A stretch of DNA of 64,000 nucleotides from Sphagnum compactum. Its lineage: Eukaryota; Bryophyta; Sphagnopsida; Sphagnales. The notes below the pieces were generated by a model that saw only the letters and a list, made by a program, of their open reading frames with translations, had not been told where the DNA came from and did not search any database. Where the stretch lies: positions 22,378,875-22,442,874 of the forward strand of contig OZ234495.1 of the NCBI GenBank assembly GCA_965153455.1, read 5' to 3'. Of the stretch, positions 13,004 to 25,500 are shown one piece after another. The number at the start of each line of letters is the position of its first letter. The stretch's first letter is position 1. Position numbers and translations under genes: made by a program.

Positions 13004-13190
13004 TCTTGGTGCGAGAATGTTATGGAAGCCCAAAGAAGCAAGAATTTTAAAGAATTTTATAGATCAACCAGTGTAATTTGGTAAACATTCGCGGGTAAAG
13101 AATGTTATGACAAGGTGCTAAATGAAGAATTTTAAAGAATTTTAATGTGCAAAATGAAGAATGTCATCACTAGGGCATAGAGGCAAACAT
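13004..13190. other. short non-coding insert replacing part of the Helitron coding region
   Basis: Between the end of recognisable Rep sequence and the start of helicase sequence lies about 190 bp of unrelated AT-rich DNA. It contains two related half-units: AGAATGTTATG followed about 20 nt later by AAGAATTTTAAAGAATTTTA, at about 13013-13060 and again at about 13097-13146. It may be a small insertion accompanied by loss of coding sequence, or a scar of repair. Confidence 0.55.
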
Positions 13191-13194
13191 GTCA

Positions 13195-15960
13195 CGCAGC
13201 TGTCATCCTGAGGCCCAAAGACCGGCTTCTTCCAAGGCTTGATGCCATTCATTGTCATCTGCAAGCAAACCCATTGCAATGCATGCATATTTGAATGTGT
13301 CGTGCTCGTGCCATCCACTGTCCGCAAATGTTCATAGGATGTGGCACCTTTGACGTAGTTCAGCAACATCCGCAAATAATAACGTTCACCCGATGTCGGG
13401 TGTGCATAATACATGCGACCAATGGCAAAGCCTCTTTTGCGCATTGTCCATCGCTTCAACTTCCGATTCCACACCCATTGCTAAGGGAATTGATCGAACG
13501 TAAGGCTTCGTGCAGCTTCCAATTCTTGGTTTATTTTGAACCATTCCGTCAACATCGTTCTGGAAATGGTTGACCGTGCTGCCACTTCCTGCACATCATC
13601 GTCATTGTCGAATAGCACCATTTGTTGATTGGGCAAATGGTATTGCAGACGCTCAACGGCAGGAAACCGCTCATGCATATCAAACTTGAAGATGCGCCAT
13701 GCTGCTTCCGATGCAGATACATAGCGACGATCGAGATATTTTTTAATTTCATCGACTTCGACCACATTCCTTTCAGTGGCATTGTCGCTCCGGCGTGAGA
13801 TCTCAATAGTTGCACGATCATGTCCTTTGTAAATGTACTTGAATAGATACTTGATTGCACGATTGTTGTTGCAGACCTCATGTGCGCATCGTATTTGGTC
13901 GACAAATAGACATTGTGCGGTACCACCCAGTGATTGTCTAATTCAACACCGTGAACCAAAACTATGTGCCCCATATCTCTGCATCGATAAATAGGATATC
14001 TGTTTACATCTGTCACCATTTCAGATTGGAACTTGCGTGGATATTGTTTTTTGCATTTGCCATCTTCCATGCATGGGGCATTTAGAAACGCAGCTCCACA
14101 TGGACCATGCATCATGCATCTGGCAACCGTCTCGTGGGCCAACTTGTTTGTCTCTGGATTCAGAAGTTCAACACTGATCATGTGGTCTACATCCTCGACC
14201 ATGTGTGGCTTGCAGTCTTTGGCAAAGAAGATGAAAATGTGTGCATGCGGCAGCCCACACTTTTGAAACTCAATGACATAGATTCCCGCAATCATGCGTC
14301 CCATAATATGCTTCTTGTGAATGTCATTGATCAACTCCTTCAGCTTGATTATGAACACTCGAGTTACCAAATCCGGTCGATCCTGAGGTTGCTGTCCGGG
14401 CAGCAACGCTTTCTTGATCTCAGGCCATTGGGGATTGCAAGTGAATGTAACAAACGCATCCGGGCAACAGGCCCATCTGCAGATTGCCATGGCATCTTGA
14501 TAATTCTAAACCATGCGACATGGACCTCCTGTGAAAGAAGATGGCAAAATGATCCTATGTCCGATGGCAACAATGTTATCGACCTGGAACAATGGCGTCC
14601 TAAAGGCCTTGATAAACATCTGCACGAAGCTTTTTCTGATTCAGGCGCAAATACCTCAAGTGGTTTTGTTCGAAAGCCGCATAAGCATCCACAATGTATT
14701 GTTCCCTCAATCGGTCACCCCGAAGCAACGCAATGCCATCAGTGTCTCGATATTGAAGTCGATAACCGTAAAATTTGGCCATTGTCACATTGCGATGTTT
14801 TCTATGATGCTTAGATTCTTCCGCATGGTCTTCATCCAAATGCGCATCAGCATCCTGCAAAACAACACCATTGAGCGGAATATTCGGATGCCATCCATCC
14901 TCACCGTAAGGAAATAGCAACGGATAATGTAGAACTATGTATCCCACATGTAGCTCAGAAATGCGCTGAAACGGGCCAACTTGCTGAACAACGATGATGT
15001 CACGCTTATCTACAGCCTCATAACCATCTCCTACCATCAATGCAACGACTTCATCGGCCATCGACACATTGTATCGACGGGCATCCTTTGTTCGAGAAGC
15101 AATGAGACGCAATTTTAGATCTATGGGAGCACCTTCTGTTGCCATCATATCCCTTGCCATTTTGAACACTTTGACATAGTGATTGATATTGTACATCATG
15201 GTCAACAACCGATCCAACGTCGTTGGATCAAGCAATGGCATAACAGCATGGCGGTTTTGACATTCACTCTCCGTATCATGAATCTACAACTATGCAAATT
15301 GTGGACGTTATCCTTTGGCGGGACACAGGGATCCGATTTTGTGATAAAACTCACCCTGAATGCAAAAGGAGTACGGTCTAGTGCCTCTTATTACCGACTC
15401 ATCAACTTTGGCACCGAGCGAAGTGAATGCCAACATCGAATTGTACATGCGAATCTGATCTCAAAATTTGAAGGCACTTCTCTCTTTGTTGGTTAAAAGA
15501 ACTTCTAGCTCTTGCGGTGTTGCAGGAAGACTCGGCAACAGAATTTTGCCAATCTCGCAACACAGAGAAAACTGTGGGTTGTTGTTGCTCGACATTGCCA
15601 ATCGTTCGCTAATCCACATTTTCGCATTGCAGAATCCATAGATTCTATCCATTTCTCCACAATCCCATCGTGCCGGGGCTGATGCGTCTTCGTCTCCAAA
15701 CAATTGCAATGCGTCATTGCCAAGAGAAGGCTGTGCACGTGCTGCTGTTTGTTGTACGGTTCACCATTCTCGACGTAGACGATCACTTCGCTCTTGTGAC
15801 GTTTCAAATGGCCCGGCCGACTCTGCAAACAATTGCAATGCATCATTGCTAAGAGAAGGTTGCGCATGTGCTGTTGCTTGTTGTACGGTTCGCCGTTTTT
15901 GACGCAGACAATTACTTCGCTCTTGTGGTGTTTCAGATGGCCCGGCCGACTCTGTACGTT
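13195..15960 (-). pseudogene. Helitron Rep (HUH endonuclease) pseudogene
   Basis: A replication-initiator-type nuclease that would nick and join element ends. The HUH motif appears as GLPHAHIFIF near 14257-14228. The two-tyrosine motif YLFKYIYKG is near 13850-13821. In-frame stops occur at 15310-15308, 15292-15290, 15286-15284, 14602-14600 and 14508-14506, several of the CAG-to-TAG type. Between the HUH and tyrosine motifs (about 13880) the frame shifts where the family normally has a few more residues before VCNNNRA, which implies a small deletion. Downstream, the frame runs through NQELEAARSLTFDQFP and the KPWKKPVFGPQDD region before stopping at a foreign-looking insert. Confidence 0.9.
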
Positions 15961-15962
15961 GC
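15699..15962. repeat. tandem duplication of about 132 bp in the Helitron N-terminal region
   Basis: Two adjacent units of about 132 bp, roughly 15699-15830 and 15831-15962, share most bases, each running from CAAACAATTGCAATGC to GGCCCGGCCGACTCTG. On the minus strand the intact frame reads ETPQERSNCLRQKRR, the ExxxxR-R repeat style typical of Helitron Rep N-termini. One unit carries TGGTGA where the other has CGGCGA, giving a stop codon at 15763-15761. Confidence 0.85.
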
Positions 15963-16194
15963 CTGGCACGCCGTTCTCTCTACAGGCAATTACGATGTTC
16001 ACGTGCAGGTTTCGACGTGTCTTCATTGAATTTGTTGGAGCATTAATGTGTGGAACAGGATTTTCCAAAGAGTCAGTTTGCTCGTCATTCTGCTAAGCTT
16101 CTAGGTGTTGCCGAAGGGCCGCCAAAACTACCAAAGCACTACCATGTTGCGCAATGAGTGCACGCATACGTTCTTGTATGTCTTCGGGCATTGT

Positions 16195-16660
16195 GGAGAA
16201 TATATGTTGGGTTTGTTGCTGATATTGATATCAAAATCTTGGGGGGGGTTTCTCCTGCACTCTTGTTTGCTGGTGACGTATTTCTCCTGGAAGTATTCTC
16301 ACATGTGTCATCACAGCAACACAGGTAACATCGATCGCGATGAAGTTTTTGTTCCCAAGAGAAAAAGGAGATTGTTGCTACAACAGCAGGAGGATGGGGA
16401 GTCACAGAATACCTTCAACATCCACTAGGTCGGATCTTGATGATCGCTTTCATGCTTCTGTTAGGATGGCCTCTCTATCTGATTTGCAACGTTTTAGGGA
16501 GAAAATACCCGCGGAGAATATAAATTGGGTTTGTTGCTGATATTGATATCAAAATCTTGGGGGGGGGGGGGGGGGGGTCTCCTGCACTCTTGTCTGTTGG
16601 TGCCGTATTTCTCTTGGAAGTATTCTCACAAGCGTCATCACAGCAACACGGTGCCTACAA
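16195..16660. repeat. direct repeat pair with G-run
   Basis: Two copies of about 130-140 bp, at about 16195-16325 and 16515-16655, share GTTTGTTGCTGATATTGATA and the following ATCTTGGGGG, then a CTCCTGCACTCTTGT block and GTCATCACAGCAACAC. The G run is 8-9 nt in the first copy and close to 20 nt in the second. They lie just beyond the Helitron Rep start and could be part of its 5' region or of a separate element. Confidence 0.75.
16360..16425. repeat. short dispersed repeat, copy A (copy B at 18800-18865)
   Basis: The block ending GGGGAGTCACAGAATACC recurs at about 18800-18865 with few changes, preceded in both places by a GATTGTTGCTACAACAGCA-like stretch. The pair brackets the SINAT-like exon, consistent with repeats flanking a captured or inserted segment. 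Confidence 0.65.
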
Positions 16661-17025
16661 TAGGAAGGGCAATGTGAAGTAGGGATACTTGTAGTTGTTG
16701 TAGCTTATAAGGGTTCAGCTGTTGCAAATTGTTTTAATCTTCTCAAAGCATGACAATTGGGATGTGTTCTCTCTAGGAGTCTATATGGTCTTAATCATGA
16801 CTGCCAAAGCTTGTTTGGGTCGTCACAATGTTGCCCAAAGCGTTGTTGATGGTCTGTGGAGCTGGTGAAGGCAGCATCTTGGGCCAATTTGTTTTGGTTT
16901 CAATGGTGCTTGTTGTACATCTTTTTACAAACATGAAGAAAGCCACATGTAAGTTCAACTGCTTTTTTTTGCTTGTGGATTACATTCTGCACATAGATTT
17001 AAGCCATGTCTAGTTCCCCCTTCAC

Positions 17026-17045
17026 CCCTAAACCCTAAACCCTAA
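17026..17045. repeat. interstitial plant telomere-type repeat
   Basis: Nearly three CCCTAAA units occur here, followed by ATTC. Short interstitial telomere words are common in plants and often act as telobox motifs; they can also mark repaired breaks. Confidence 0.85.
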
Positions 17046-17592
17046 TTCTTTTTCCACTTCAATTTTGCATTGTTATCTTCATTCTTTCATCTCACCAATT
17101 TGCCTGACCAAGCTCTGCCTTTTTGCATACAGCAGTATCAGGTCAATGAATTTCACCTGGCTGAATTCCCCCATGGTTTTATCAAACCCAAACCCAACTT
17201 CAAAAAGCAATAGGAAGTCATTCCTGGAATATCTAAAAGACATGTCATGAAATGAGCAAAAAATCTTGAGCTTTTCAAGCTAACACTTTTGGAAACTCTA
17301 ATCTCTACGGACTATCTGAGATTAACAACCAATGCCATGAAAATCACACAACAACTACACTCCTAGCTTTGAAGCTTCTTGTAAGTTCTGCTGCCGCACT
17401 TGGATCTACATCTTGAGGTTTTCGTTCCCAAGAAGATGAAGGAGATGGGGTGGGTGGGTGTTGTGCTGCTACAATGATGTTCCTCCTCTTCCTCCACAAA
17501 GCCAGCAAAATAAGTTGAGCAGAGAGATAGAGAGAGGGGAAAGAACAAACCCCCCAAAAAACAACTAAAAGAGAAAATAAAAGATTGGGTAC

Positions 17593-17808
17593 CTGATGAA
17601 TAGGAGGGTACATAGAATTGGTGCATACTGGACACTCCAACAGCTCATGTACACTATTGGTATGTGCAACAGCAGATGATGTCTTTCGCCCTAATGTAAG
17701 AAATGGGTTCTTTGACTCCACCTCCGATTCTTCTGTGCTGGATGGTGTGTCTCCTTCTTCCCTCATGGGTGATTCAGGAATGTCCATTTTCAAGTTCCCA
17801 GGTGCCAT
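17593..17808 (-). pseudogene. orphan first exon of a SINAT-type RING E3 ubiquitin ligase
   Basis: The minus-strand peptide starts MAPGNLKMDIPESP, passes through an acidic Ser/Glu-rich stretch and ends VHELLECPVCTNSMYPPIHQ, followed by a GTACCC donor. This is the first half of the SINA RING finger (C-x2-C), and plant SINAT genes commonly split at this same IHQ position. The remaining RING, SIAH zinc fingers and TRAF-like domain were not found downstream on this strand within the window, where a Helitron follows. The frame extends upstream to a GTG only; the ATG at 17808 gives 72 codons in phase 0. I read it as a truncated gene or captured fragment; a very long intron running past other genes is less likely. 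Confidence 0.75.
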
Positions 17809-17849
17809 ACAATTATCGTCTACTACTACTACTACTCTTCTCTCCACAA

Positions 17850-18800
17850 CTCATGTTTCTTCTCCCACCCTTCCACCCCCCCCCCCAACTTTCTTCCCAG
17901 ACAGTCACCTTCCTCCAACGCCAAACCTGCCAACAAATGCAACCCTTGGTTGTCAATGAATCTAATCAGTTGATAAAGTAAAAGCGTCTAGTTGCAATGA
18001 TAGTGTCACTGAGTCCTAGGGCACACAATACACAGAATCTGGTGCAGGAAGTACCATGAAGAAATAGGTTGAAGATAGAAAGATTCCAGTAACCACTATA
18101 TGTGATGCACAATGCAAGACTGCTTAAGCGTGCTAGCAGCCACAGGTCCCTCCTAAGTTCTGAGTCTATAAAACTTATGGGCCTCTTGCAGGACTTTGTC
18201 TACAGCATCACACACTGATCCAACCATCTCTATTTGCCTCTGATGGTGAAATAACTAGCAACCACAAAAACTTACATGCAGATTCCATTCATTAACGCCT
18301 ACAAAGATGATGAAGAATCTCCATTTGACACATGCCTGGAGAAGGGCATATCTGGTTATATACCATGGAAAAGGATTGGCAAGTAGAACCATGAAAATAT
18401 TGACTTAAAAAATCAATCCCTCAAATTCCACCTTACTTGAATATTTTCATTCTGCAATTGAACAGGAAGTCTGGAAAATGCCTGACAAAATATGTTCCTT
18501 CATAGTGACCTCGTCTGCCTCCATCTCTGGTAGCCGCTTGGATGATAGCAGTATATGCAATACTACAAACTAAAACTACACAAAAAATTTACATCATCAA
18601 TCCCCTCTCTCCCCTTTCCTCTACACCTTTCCCATATGAGCAACTTCTCCATCCATAACTTAGGCTTTTTCCTTGCCCAATCTGACATGTTGCCAAACAC
18701 AAATTTGAGGCACGTACACACTTGCCTCTCAGTAATCAAGTAGATGTGGAAAAATCCAAATGCAAGATGTGACCATAGAAATGTACATATTGAGTTTTGT
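17850..18800. other. flank upstream of the SINAT-like exon, no gene seen
   Basis: A C-rich and CT-rich stretch (about 17850-17935) that may be the former 5' UTR or promoter of the exon, followed by mixed-composition DNA without recognisable coding potential. Confidence 0.45.
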
Positions 18801-18869
18801 TGCATTTGTGAAGGAAATTGCTGCTACAGCAGCAACAAGATGGGGAGTCATAGAATACCTTCAACTGGA

Positions 18870-20139
18870 CTGCATGGACGACGAGACGAATGGATGGATG
18901 GAAAAAGCTTCATGACCACAACGTCCTTTACTATATGTAATACATGAATCCATTTTTTTTCCTTTTTTTCTCAAAAACATAAAATTTTAATGTGGGGTAT
19001 TTCAAAAAATGGAATGACCACTAGAGCAAGCAATCCATTTTTTGAAATATCTCGCAATCAATAAAGGAAAAATAACCTTAAGTAAGGTGCCCTCTAATTA
19101 CACTTTATAAAATCAACACAAGTCTTTACGTATATTGAAAGGCACCTTATATTCATTAATATCCCTCCAAAAAAAAAAAGGGATATTGTGTCGTTTTTGA
19201 AAGACAGGCAAGGATATAACACCTATTTATACTTATAGGTGTAAAATCTCTCCCACTCAAAAGGATAGGTTGCAAGAAGTCTCACCTTCTTATGCCTCAC
19301 AATTTGCATATGATTAGATTCATGATAATGTTCACCTCATGTTTTACGAGGGGCAAAGCCCACATTTGTGGGACATTGCCAAAATGCAAGGCTAAACTCA
19401 ATTATTATCTCATCCTATGCCCTTTCTTTTGGGAATGTACCTACCCTAGGGCTAAGCCCAACCTTTAGAAAAAAATTGCAAAGTCATAGAAGAAAAAAAA
19501 AAACCTTCACGTAACTCAAAAGCAAAGTTCAAAAAAGCTTGAGCAAGAAAGAGTTTCACAAAGTTCAACGGGGACGACAACGTGTTGTCCCTAATACTCT
19601 AGCGCATATAGTACCCCATGCGATGCCATTTTCCAAATATTGGAATTTTCAATATTCCCACCCTATCCATCAACAACCATAAATGTTGGCCACATCAACA
19701 TAATTTAGCCCTAAGTCCTTGGTGAGCACTAGCCAAAGCAAGCGACCTTGGCTCCTTTTTGCATGAATGTAACCCCCATACTTTTTACATAATAAATATT
19801 TTAATTTAACAAATCAAAACATGAATACAATTTCAATAATAAAAAATATAGAAAGCAAAGACATTGGGTATTTGCATTGGTAACCACCATTGTGTTAAAT
19901 TTGGAGTGAAGTAAATATGGGGATAGATAGCATTGGTTACAATTGGATGCATATGAAACCCCAAAAAAACTTGTGGAGGCGAAAATAAAAAGGTAATTGG
20001 GTTCATGATTTTCCCAAATAACTTGGCTACACCTTCCCAAGGAAAACATCCATCTTAACAAGTTTGCACCCAAAAGCATTTCAAAACTCCTTGATATTGA
20101 AAGGGTAGCTTATATATCCTTTGTGAATATCCCTCTTTC
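18870..20139. other. repeat-derived intergenic DNA, possible LTR relic
   Basis: No gene. Around 19180-19260 there is a TATA-rich segment (CACCTATTTATACTTATAGG) of the kind seen in LTR promoters, but I could not identify paired LTRs, a primer binding site or TG...CA ends. Treat as unassigned. Confidence 0.35.
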
Positions 20140-22540
20140 CTAGAATGAAGGTTTTTGTTAAACAAATTTGTTAAAGCCTTCCAATATTGTCTTCAACCAT
20201 TGCTAGTTGTTGCCATAGATTCAAATAAATTGTGTTTCTTCTCAAGCAATATATTTTAGATAATATCTTTTTAATGCAAAAAAAACATTTCAGTGAGCAA
20301 GGCCTATGATAAAGTTTCTTGGGTCTTCTTATTTAGGTATTCTTATTTTAAAGTATGGCCAAACTAGGGATTCCAAAATCTTTCATTCACATGGTGCAAT
20401 TCTTATTTTTCAATGCAAAAGTTCTTGTTAAGTTAAATGGTTTTACTACACCACACACTTCAATAACTACAAGGGGTATGACAAGGTTACACATTTGCAC
20501 CATTCTTTTTTTACAATTGGAGAGGTTCTAAACTAAATCATGAAGAAAGAGATGACGAGAGGTAAGATTGTAAGTATACACCTAACCAAAGAAGTTAATC
20601 AACAACTCATATCACAATGTGCGGATGATTCTTCCTTGTGAGTGATGAGCAAGGAGTTCATGGATTAGTTGGTGGAGCTATTCCAAAGAAAAAGTTTAAC
20701 TTGGTGTTTGGGCTTGAGATTGAATGGCATAAAAGCATGGCATACTATGCAAGACCAACAAAAGACTTGCCTAGTTGGGCCCATAGCTATCATTGGTAAT
20801 GGGCTAAAGGTTGAAAAATCCCAAAACTTTTTGGGACATGTCAATTGGTCTCAACATAGGAATGTAGGATGTCAACAAGCTTTTACTTGGGAAAATTTAA
20901 AAAAAGGTTCACACATTGGTGTGCAACTAGGCTCCAATTTGAAGGTCAGCAACTTATAATTGTGAACCAAGTTTTGGTCTTTACACTTTGGTTATATACA
21001 TCAATTTGGGGAGGATATAAACAAATGATTCAAAAGATTAGAATGTTACTTCACAATAACTCATGGTCTAGAAAAGATCATAATGCATGTTCCCAAGTAA
21101 ATTGGAAAGATTATTGCATCAAAAAGAAAATTAAAGGGTTGGGTTTAGTTGATCCTTAGAAGGTTGCCATGTGATTACTATCCAACTGGGTAGTTTGTGC
21201 ATTTCAACCATGGGAATCCAATCTTCAAATCCTACTCCATTATCATATCAATAACACCAAGCCCAAAAAGAATAGGAAGTGAGGATTCAACATGGCATGG
21301 ATTCTCATTAGTAAGCATCATGTGATTAAAGGTTTCAAAATATGGAATATAATTAATGGAGATTGGAAGAAGATGGTTAAACACTTTGAACAATCCTAGC
21401 CATTTAATAAGTCATAAACTTTTATGCATTTCTTTTGGTGGGATATTAATCACATGGATTTATTTTTAGTTTTTCAATGGATAGAATTCAATCTCTCTTT
21501 CAAAAGGGGCTACACACCATTGTATCACAATTAGAACCAAATGGAAGAACAACCATGAGCTTTGACAATGTCATAATTAAGTATGGCCTCTTAGAAAGTG
21601 AACATAACATGTAACAAACATTTAGCAACAGAATCCAAACATGGTGGCTAAACAAATTCCAACTTGTACCAATGCAAACCAAGATAAGCAAATGGGTTAA
21701 TCTTATGTAAAAGAGGATGATTTATTACCAAACTTATGTTGTCAAAGCTTTAGAAACATTTTCACCATCTTGCCACACAAGGAGTCACTTTCATGATATT
21801 CTAAAAGAATCAACAACTTTCAAAGTTGGTTCCCAAGGATGGATGTTTCATCAACTCCAACTAGAAAGGGAGAAGAGAGGCCTATTGGGGTAGTTAGTGC
21901 AAAGATAGAATCATTGAAACTATACAAGGAAGAAAAACTACTTTTGTGCAATTATTCTCCAACAAGATTTTATCATTCGATGTTCAATTTGATAGCTTTG
22001 AAATGGAAAGATGGGAAATCATTGCTACAATTTTTTAGAGCCCAAGGAAGGAAACTTTATAGCACTAAAATGGAATTATGTAAGCCAGTTCAAGCACAGT
22101 GTTCCCCACTTCTCCAATTAAATTAAAAATTGGAATGCCAAAAGTTGTGGCACAAGGATAGGTTTTAAAAAGGAACTTTTTTTATTGTTAATATCCTTTG
22201 GAAGAACAAAATCAATCATGATGGGAAAAAGGATTGTCCATTTTGTGGACATTCAATAGATGAATTAGAATATCATCAATTTGGGAATGCCCAAAATTTC
22301 AAGATGTGCATGGAAATGGGCTTTCATGATTATTTATACACTTGATGTGCAATCTTCAAAGAAAGGTGCAAGGCTTCCATTTACATGGAAGCAATGCCAT
22401 CATGGTGAAAAAATCAAGTTGAAGCTGAAGAAATTCATAGGATTGGTGGTGCGAACCATTTGGATCAAACACAATGATTGGGTGTTTAATCATAATAGAT
22501 GGTCTAAAGATCAAGTTGAATCTAAGGTTTGAAATGGTCT
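20140..22540 (+). mobile_element. decayed LINE (non-LTR retrotransposon) reverse transcriptase
   Basis: Across shifting frames the plus strand shows the plant LINE order. There is a KALQYRLQPLLV-like block, ILDNIFLMQ (about 20250-20280), KAYDKVSWVFL (about 20300-20330), and an ADD-type catalytic remnant CADDSSL near 20620-20640. Then come the thumb-region block KIKGLGLVDP (about 21130-21160) and a C-terminal zf-RVT-like stretch with CPFCGHSIDELEYH (about 22240-22275), ending RTIWIKHNDWVFNHNRW (about 22455-22510). Many stops and frameshifts interrupt it. The endonuclease domain is not visible upstream, which suggests 5' truncation or heavier decay there. Confidence 0.85.
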
Positions 22541-25500
22541 CATTGATGTTGGTAGAAGATGTTTTGTAGCATATTACATATCCCTACAAATGAAGAAGAG
22601 GCATTGGAAGAATTTGATTCCATGTGGGGCTCTAAGTTTATTATTTGCATAAGGCATGATAAATTGGTCATGTGCAGTGGTTTTAAGCCTCCTTTAGTGA
22701 ACTTGGTTTTCATTTCACCCCTACCTAGACTTGGTTCAAGATTCTTGGGATGGTGAGTGGTTTGGTTTTTTTTCCTTGCAATGGTCAATATTCCATTTGT
22801 TCCATACACAAAAAAGAGGGTTTTTGAAGACTATTATTACTCATTTGAACATTTGCAAAAAGTAAATCTCTAAACACAAATTGATGAAAAATTTAAATAT
22901 TTTCTTTTTTTTGTATGTATAAATATGTTATTTAGGTAGTTGAAGTGGCATGAATGAACACCAAGAGTTAAAGGAGACTTGAAGGTTGTTACATTTTTTA
23001 AAATTATAAATATATATGTTTATTAGTTGTTTGATTGTCTTACTTGCAAGATCCGGAAACAATTGTTAAACACATGTTACATAACCAAATTCACAAGATT
23101 TGTATGAAATTTGTTCACATTCAACTATTGAATTACATTGATATTGCAATAGAAAGAAAAACCTTCAAATGTACCATTACCAAACCTTCAATGTGCTTAA
23201 TGTTTGGTATTTGTTTATTGATCGTCTGTATTTTGGAACTATCATTGCATGTTGTTGGTCATAAATGATCATGAAAAATATATAACAAAAGATACTTACT
23301 ATTGGTTTTGGTGAAATTTGAACCCTTCCCATAGAAACCATATGAAGAGCCTTTGTTTTTTGTTTTGGTGAAATTATGGAAATTTTCAAATAATGTATAT
23401 GCAAGACCCCTCTTTCAATGGTTACTTGTTGAACTTTTGGTCCATGTTATGTCCAAAAAATATAATATTATTTTTTCAATTTTTCAATCATCATTATAAG
23501 GATCTAAAAGCATTTTCATGTTATAAACAACTTTTTATTGAATGTGGGGTACCCCAATGCTTGGGTGATATCTTCATTTTATTTGATAGAGCTAGAGTGC
23601 AAGGTTTACCCAAGATAAATATATTTTCAGTTCATGCCTTTACAAATTTTGTGAAAAAATAAGATTGAAGGCCTTTCTTCCATTTTATCCTCCCCAATTC
23701 CTAACTAAACCTAGTTATCCACCAAAAGTCATATTAGATTAACAATTTCCCCCAAATGCACTTTAAATTAACCTCCTACCTACTAAACATTTAGTTAGCC
23801 AACTATCACCTTCTAGAAGGTAATTGTTAACTTCCTACTCACCCTTCTAGGAATTTGCTTAATTAGTGGGTGTCACCTCCATGAAAAAAATAGTAAATAA
23901 TTTTACTATTGGTAAAAAAAACTTTAATGGGTTGCCCTTTCAATTGTATTAAACTTTAAGGAAAAAATAAAAAATAATCCTAGGTCAATAATAATTAACT
24001 AACTTGGTTGAAAACCAACATATGATTTCCAATTTTATTAGGTCATCTTGACCAAACATATCATTTTGTTTTGTCCAACATGACTAGATGTCCCACTTGA
24101 CTAGAACCCCTTGACCATTTTGTTTGCAACTAAGATGCAATTATTTTGGTGGACAATGAAAACAAATGACGTGTTGCCCACATGTCCCATCTTTTAATGA
24201 TTTTAAATTTAATTTTGACATAATCTAAAATGTCTAATTTATATGTTTGGATGATTTTAGATTATGACACATGACACAATCCAAATGTGTCACATGCAAT
24301 ATTAATTAAAAATTGTTCAAAATCAGTTTAGGTAGGTAGGAATGTAAATAGGTTGAATTAGGTAGGGTTTAGGGCTAAATGTATGTTTAAATAAGTAAAT
24401 AGGTAAGTAGTTAGGTTGATTATGGAGGTAAGGCAGTTAATGGGTATGTACTTAAATTTTTTTTTTAATTTAGTAATTCCCCTTAATTGGATCATCCCAA
24501 ATGGCCCATGTTTTCTAATATGAAAATGTAAAACAAAAGACCTTCTTTCTATACTTTTCAAAACAAAAATGAAACATAAAGGTTATGGGATACATTTTGA
24601 AATTGGAACTTAATTCCAAACTATGCTACCACTCTAGAATTTCATTGCAAACTACTTCCAACTAAAAAGTTTATTCCACATATATATAATTAAGTAATTT
24701 AACTAAGTAAGTGATTAACTAACTCGCTAACAAATTAATTAAATAAACTACTTAATAAAAACTTGACACTACAACTAAGCAACAATCTAATTACATAAAT
24801 TAATATTTCATCAATTAGTAATGGTAAAATAATAATATAATTAATCAATTTCCTTATAACTATTACAATGGTTTCAAATTCCACTCATGAAATTAATTTT
24901 AAAAATAATTTGAAAACATTCCTGAAAAAACTGTAAAAATAATTCTTACTACTTCAAAAATATCAAGACATAATATAAAATTTAAATGATAATGGTATCC
25001 ATTAACTATAAATAAATAATCATACACAATAAATACAATGATATGTAGAAATTACATTATGGTAAAAAGACTAACATCAATTATGATGTAATAAAATATA
25101 TTTATTCTATATAAGTACTTATAAACAATAATATTCTAATTTAATGTATTATAACCCTCAAAAATACATTAATCAAATTAATTTCTAATTACAATAAAAT
25201 AACTATAAAATTTTGCAATCACATTACAACTTGAAATTTATAATGTTTAAATCACGAATAATTAAGTTCAATTTTAAATTATGAAACTATTATAATTAAG
25301 GCATAAATAAAGAAATTATATTAATTATATTAATATTTTACTTCCACTAAATTATTACACCGTTTATTAATATTTTTATAAACATTAAAGTTATAAATTA
25401 TGAGTAATTCAGTTTAATTATCAATTATGCCACTACTATATTTTTATGTATTAATAGTTATAATGATCTTCAAATAAATAATTTTAATTATTGAAAAATA

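Larger units (their letters stand above)
11213..16075 (-). mobile_element. decayed autonomous Helitron (Rep-helicase)
   Basis: The minus strand encodes, in order, the N-terminal ESAxxR-type repeat region (about 16075-15500), a Rep/HUH endonuclease (about 15330-13195) and a PIF1-like helicase (about 13003-11213). This is the domain order of plant Helitron RepHel proteins, which drive rolling-circle transposition. The frame is broken by many stops and at least one frameshift, so this copy is not active. I could not place the terminal TC and CTRR ends, so the element boundaries are wider than given and unknown. Confidence 0.9.

Noticed and set aside
14107-14814. 235-codon plus-strand frame
   Set aside because: Antisense shadow of the Helitron Rep coding strand.
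15505-16068. 187-codon minus-strand frame with internal repeats
   Set aside because: It is an out-of-frame reading of the Helitron N-terminal region; the correct frame shows the ExxxxR-type repeats of Rep proteins and has stops.
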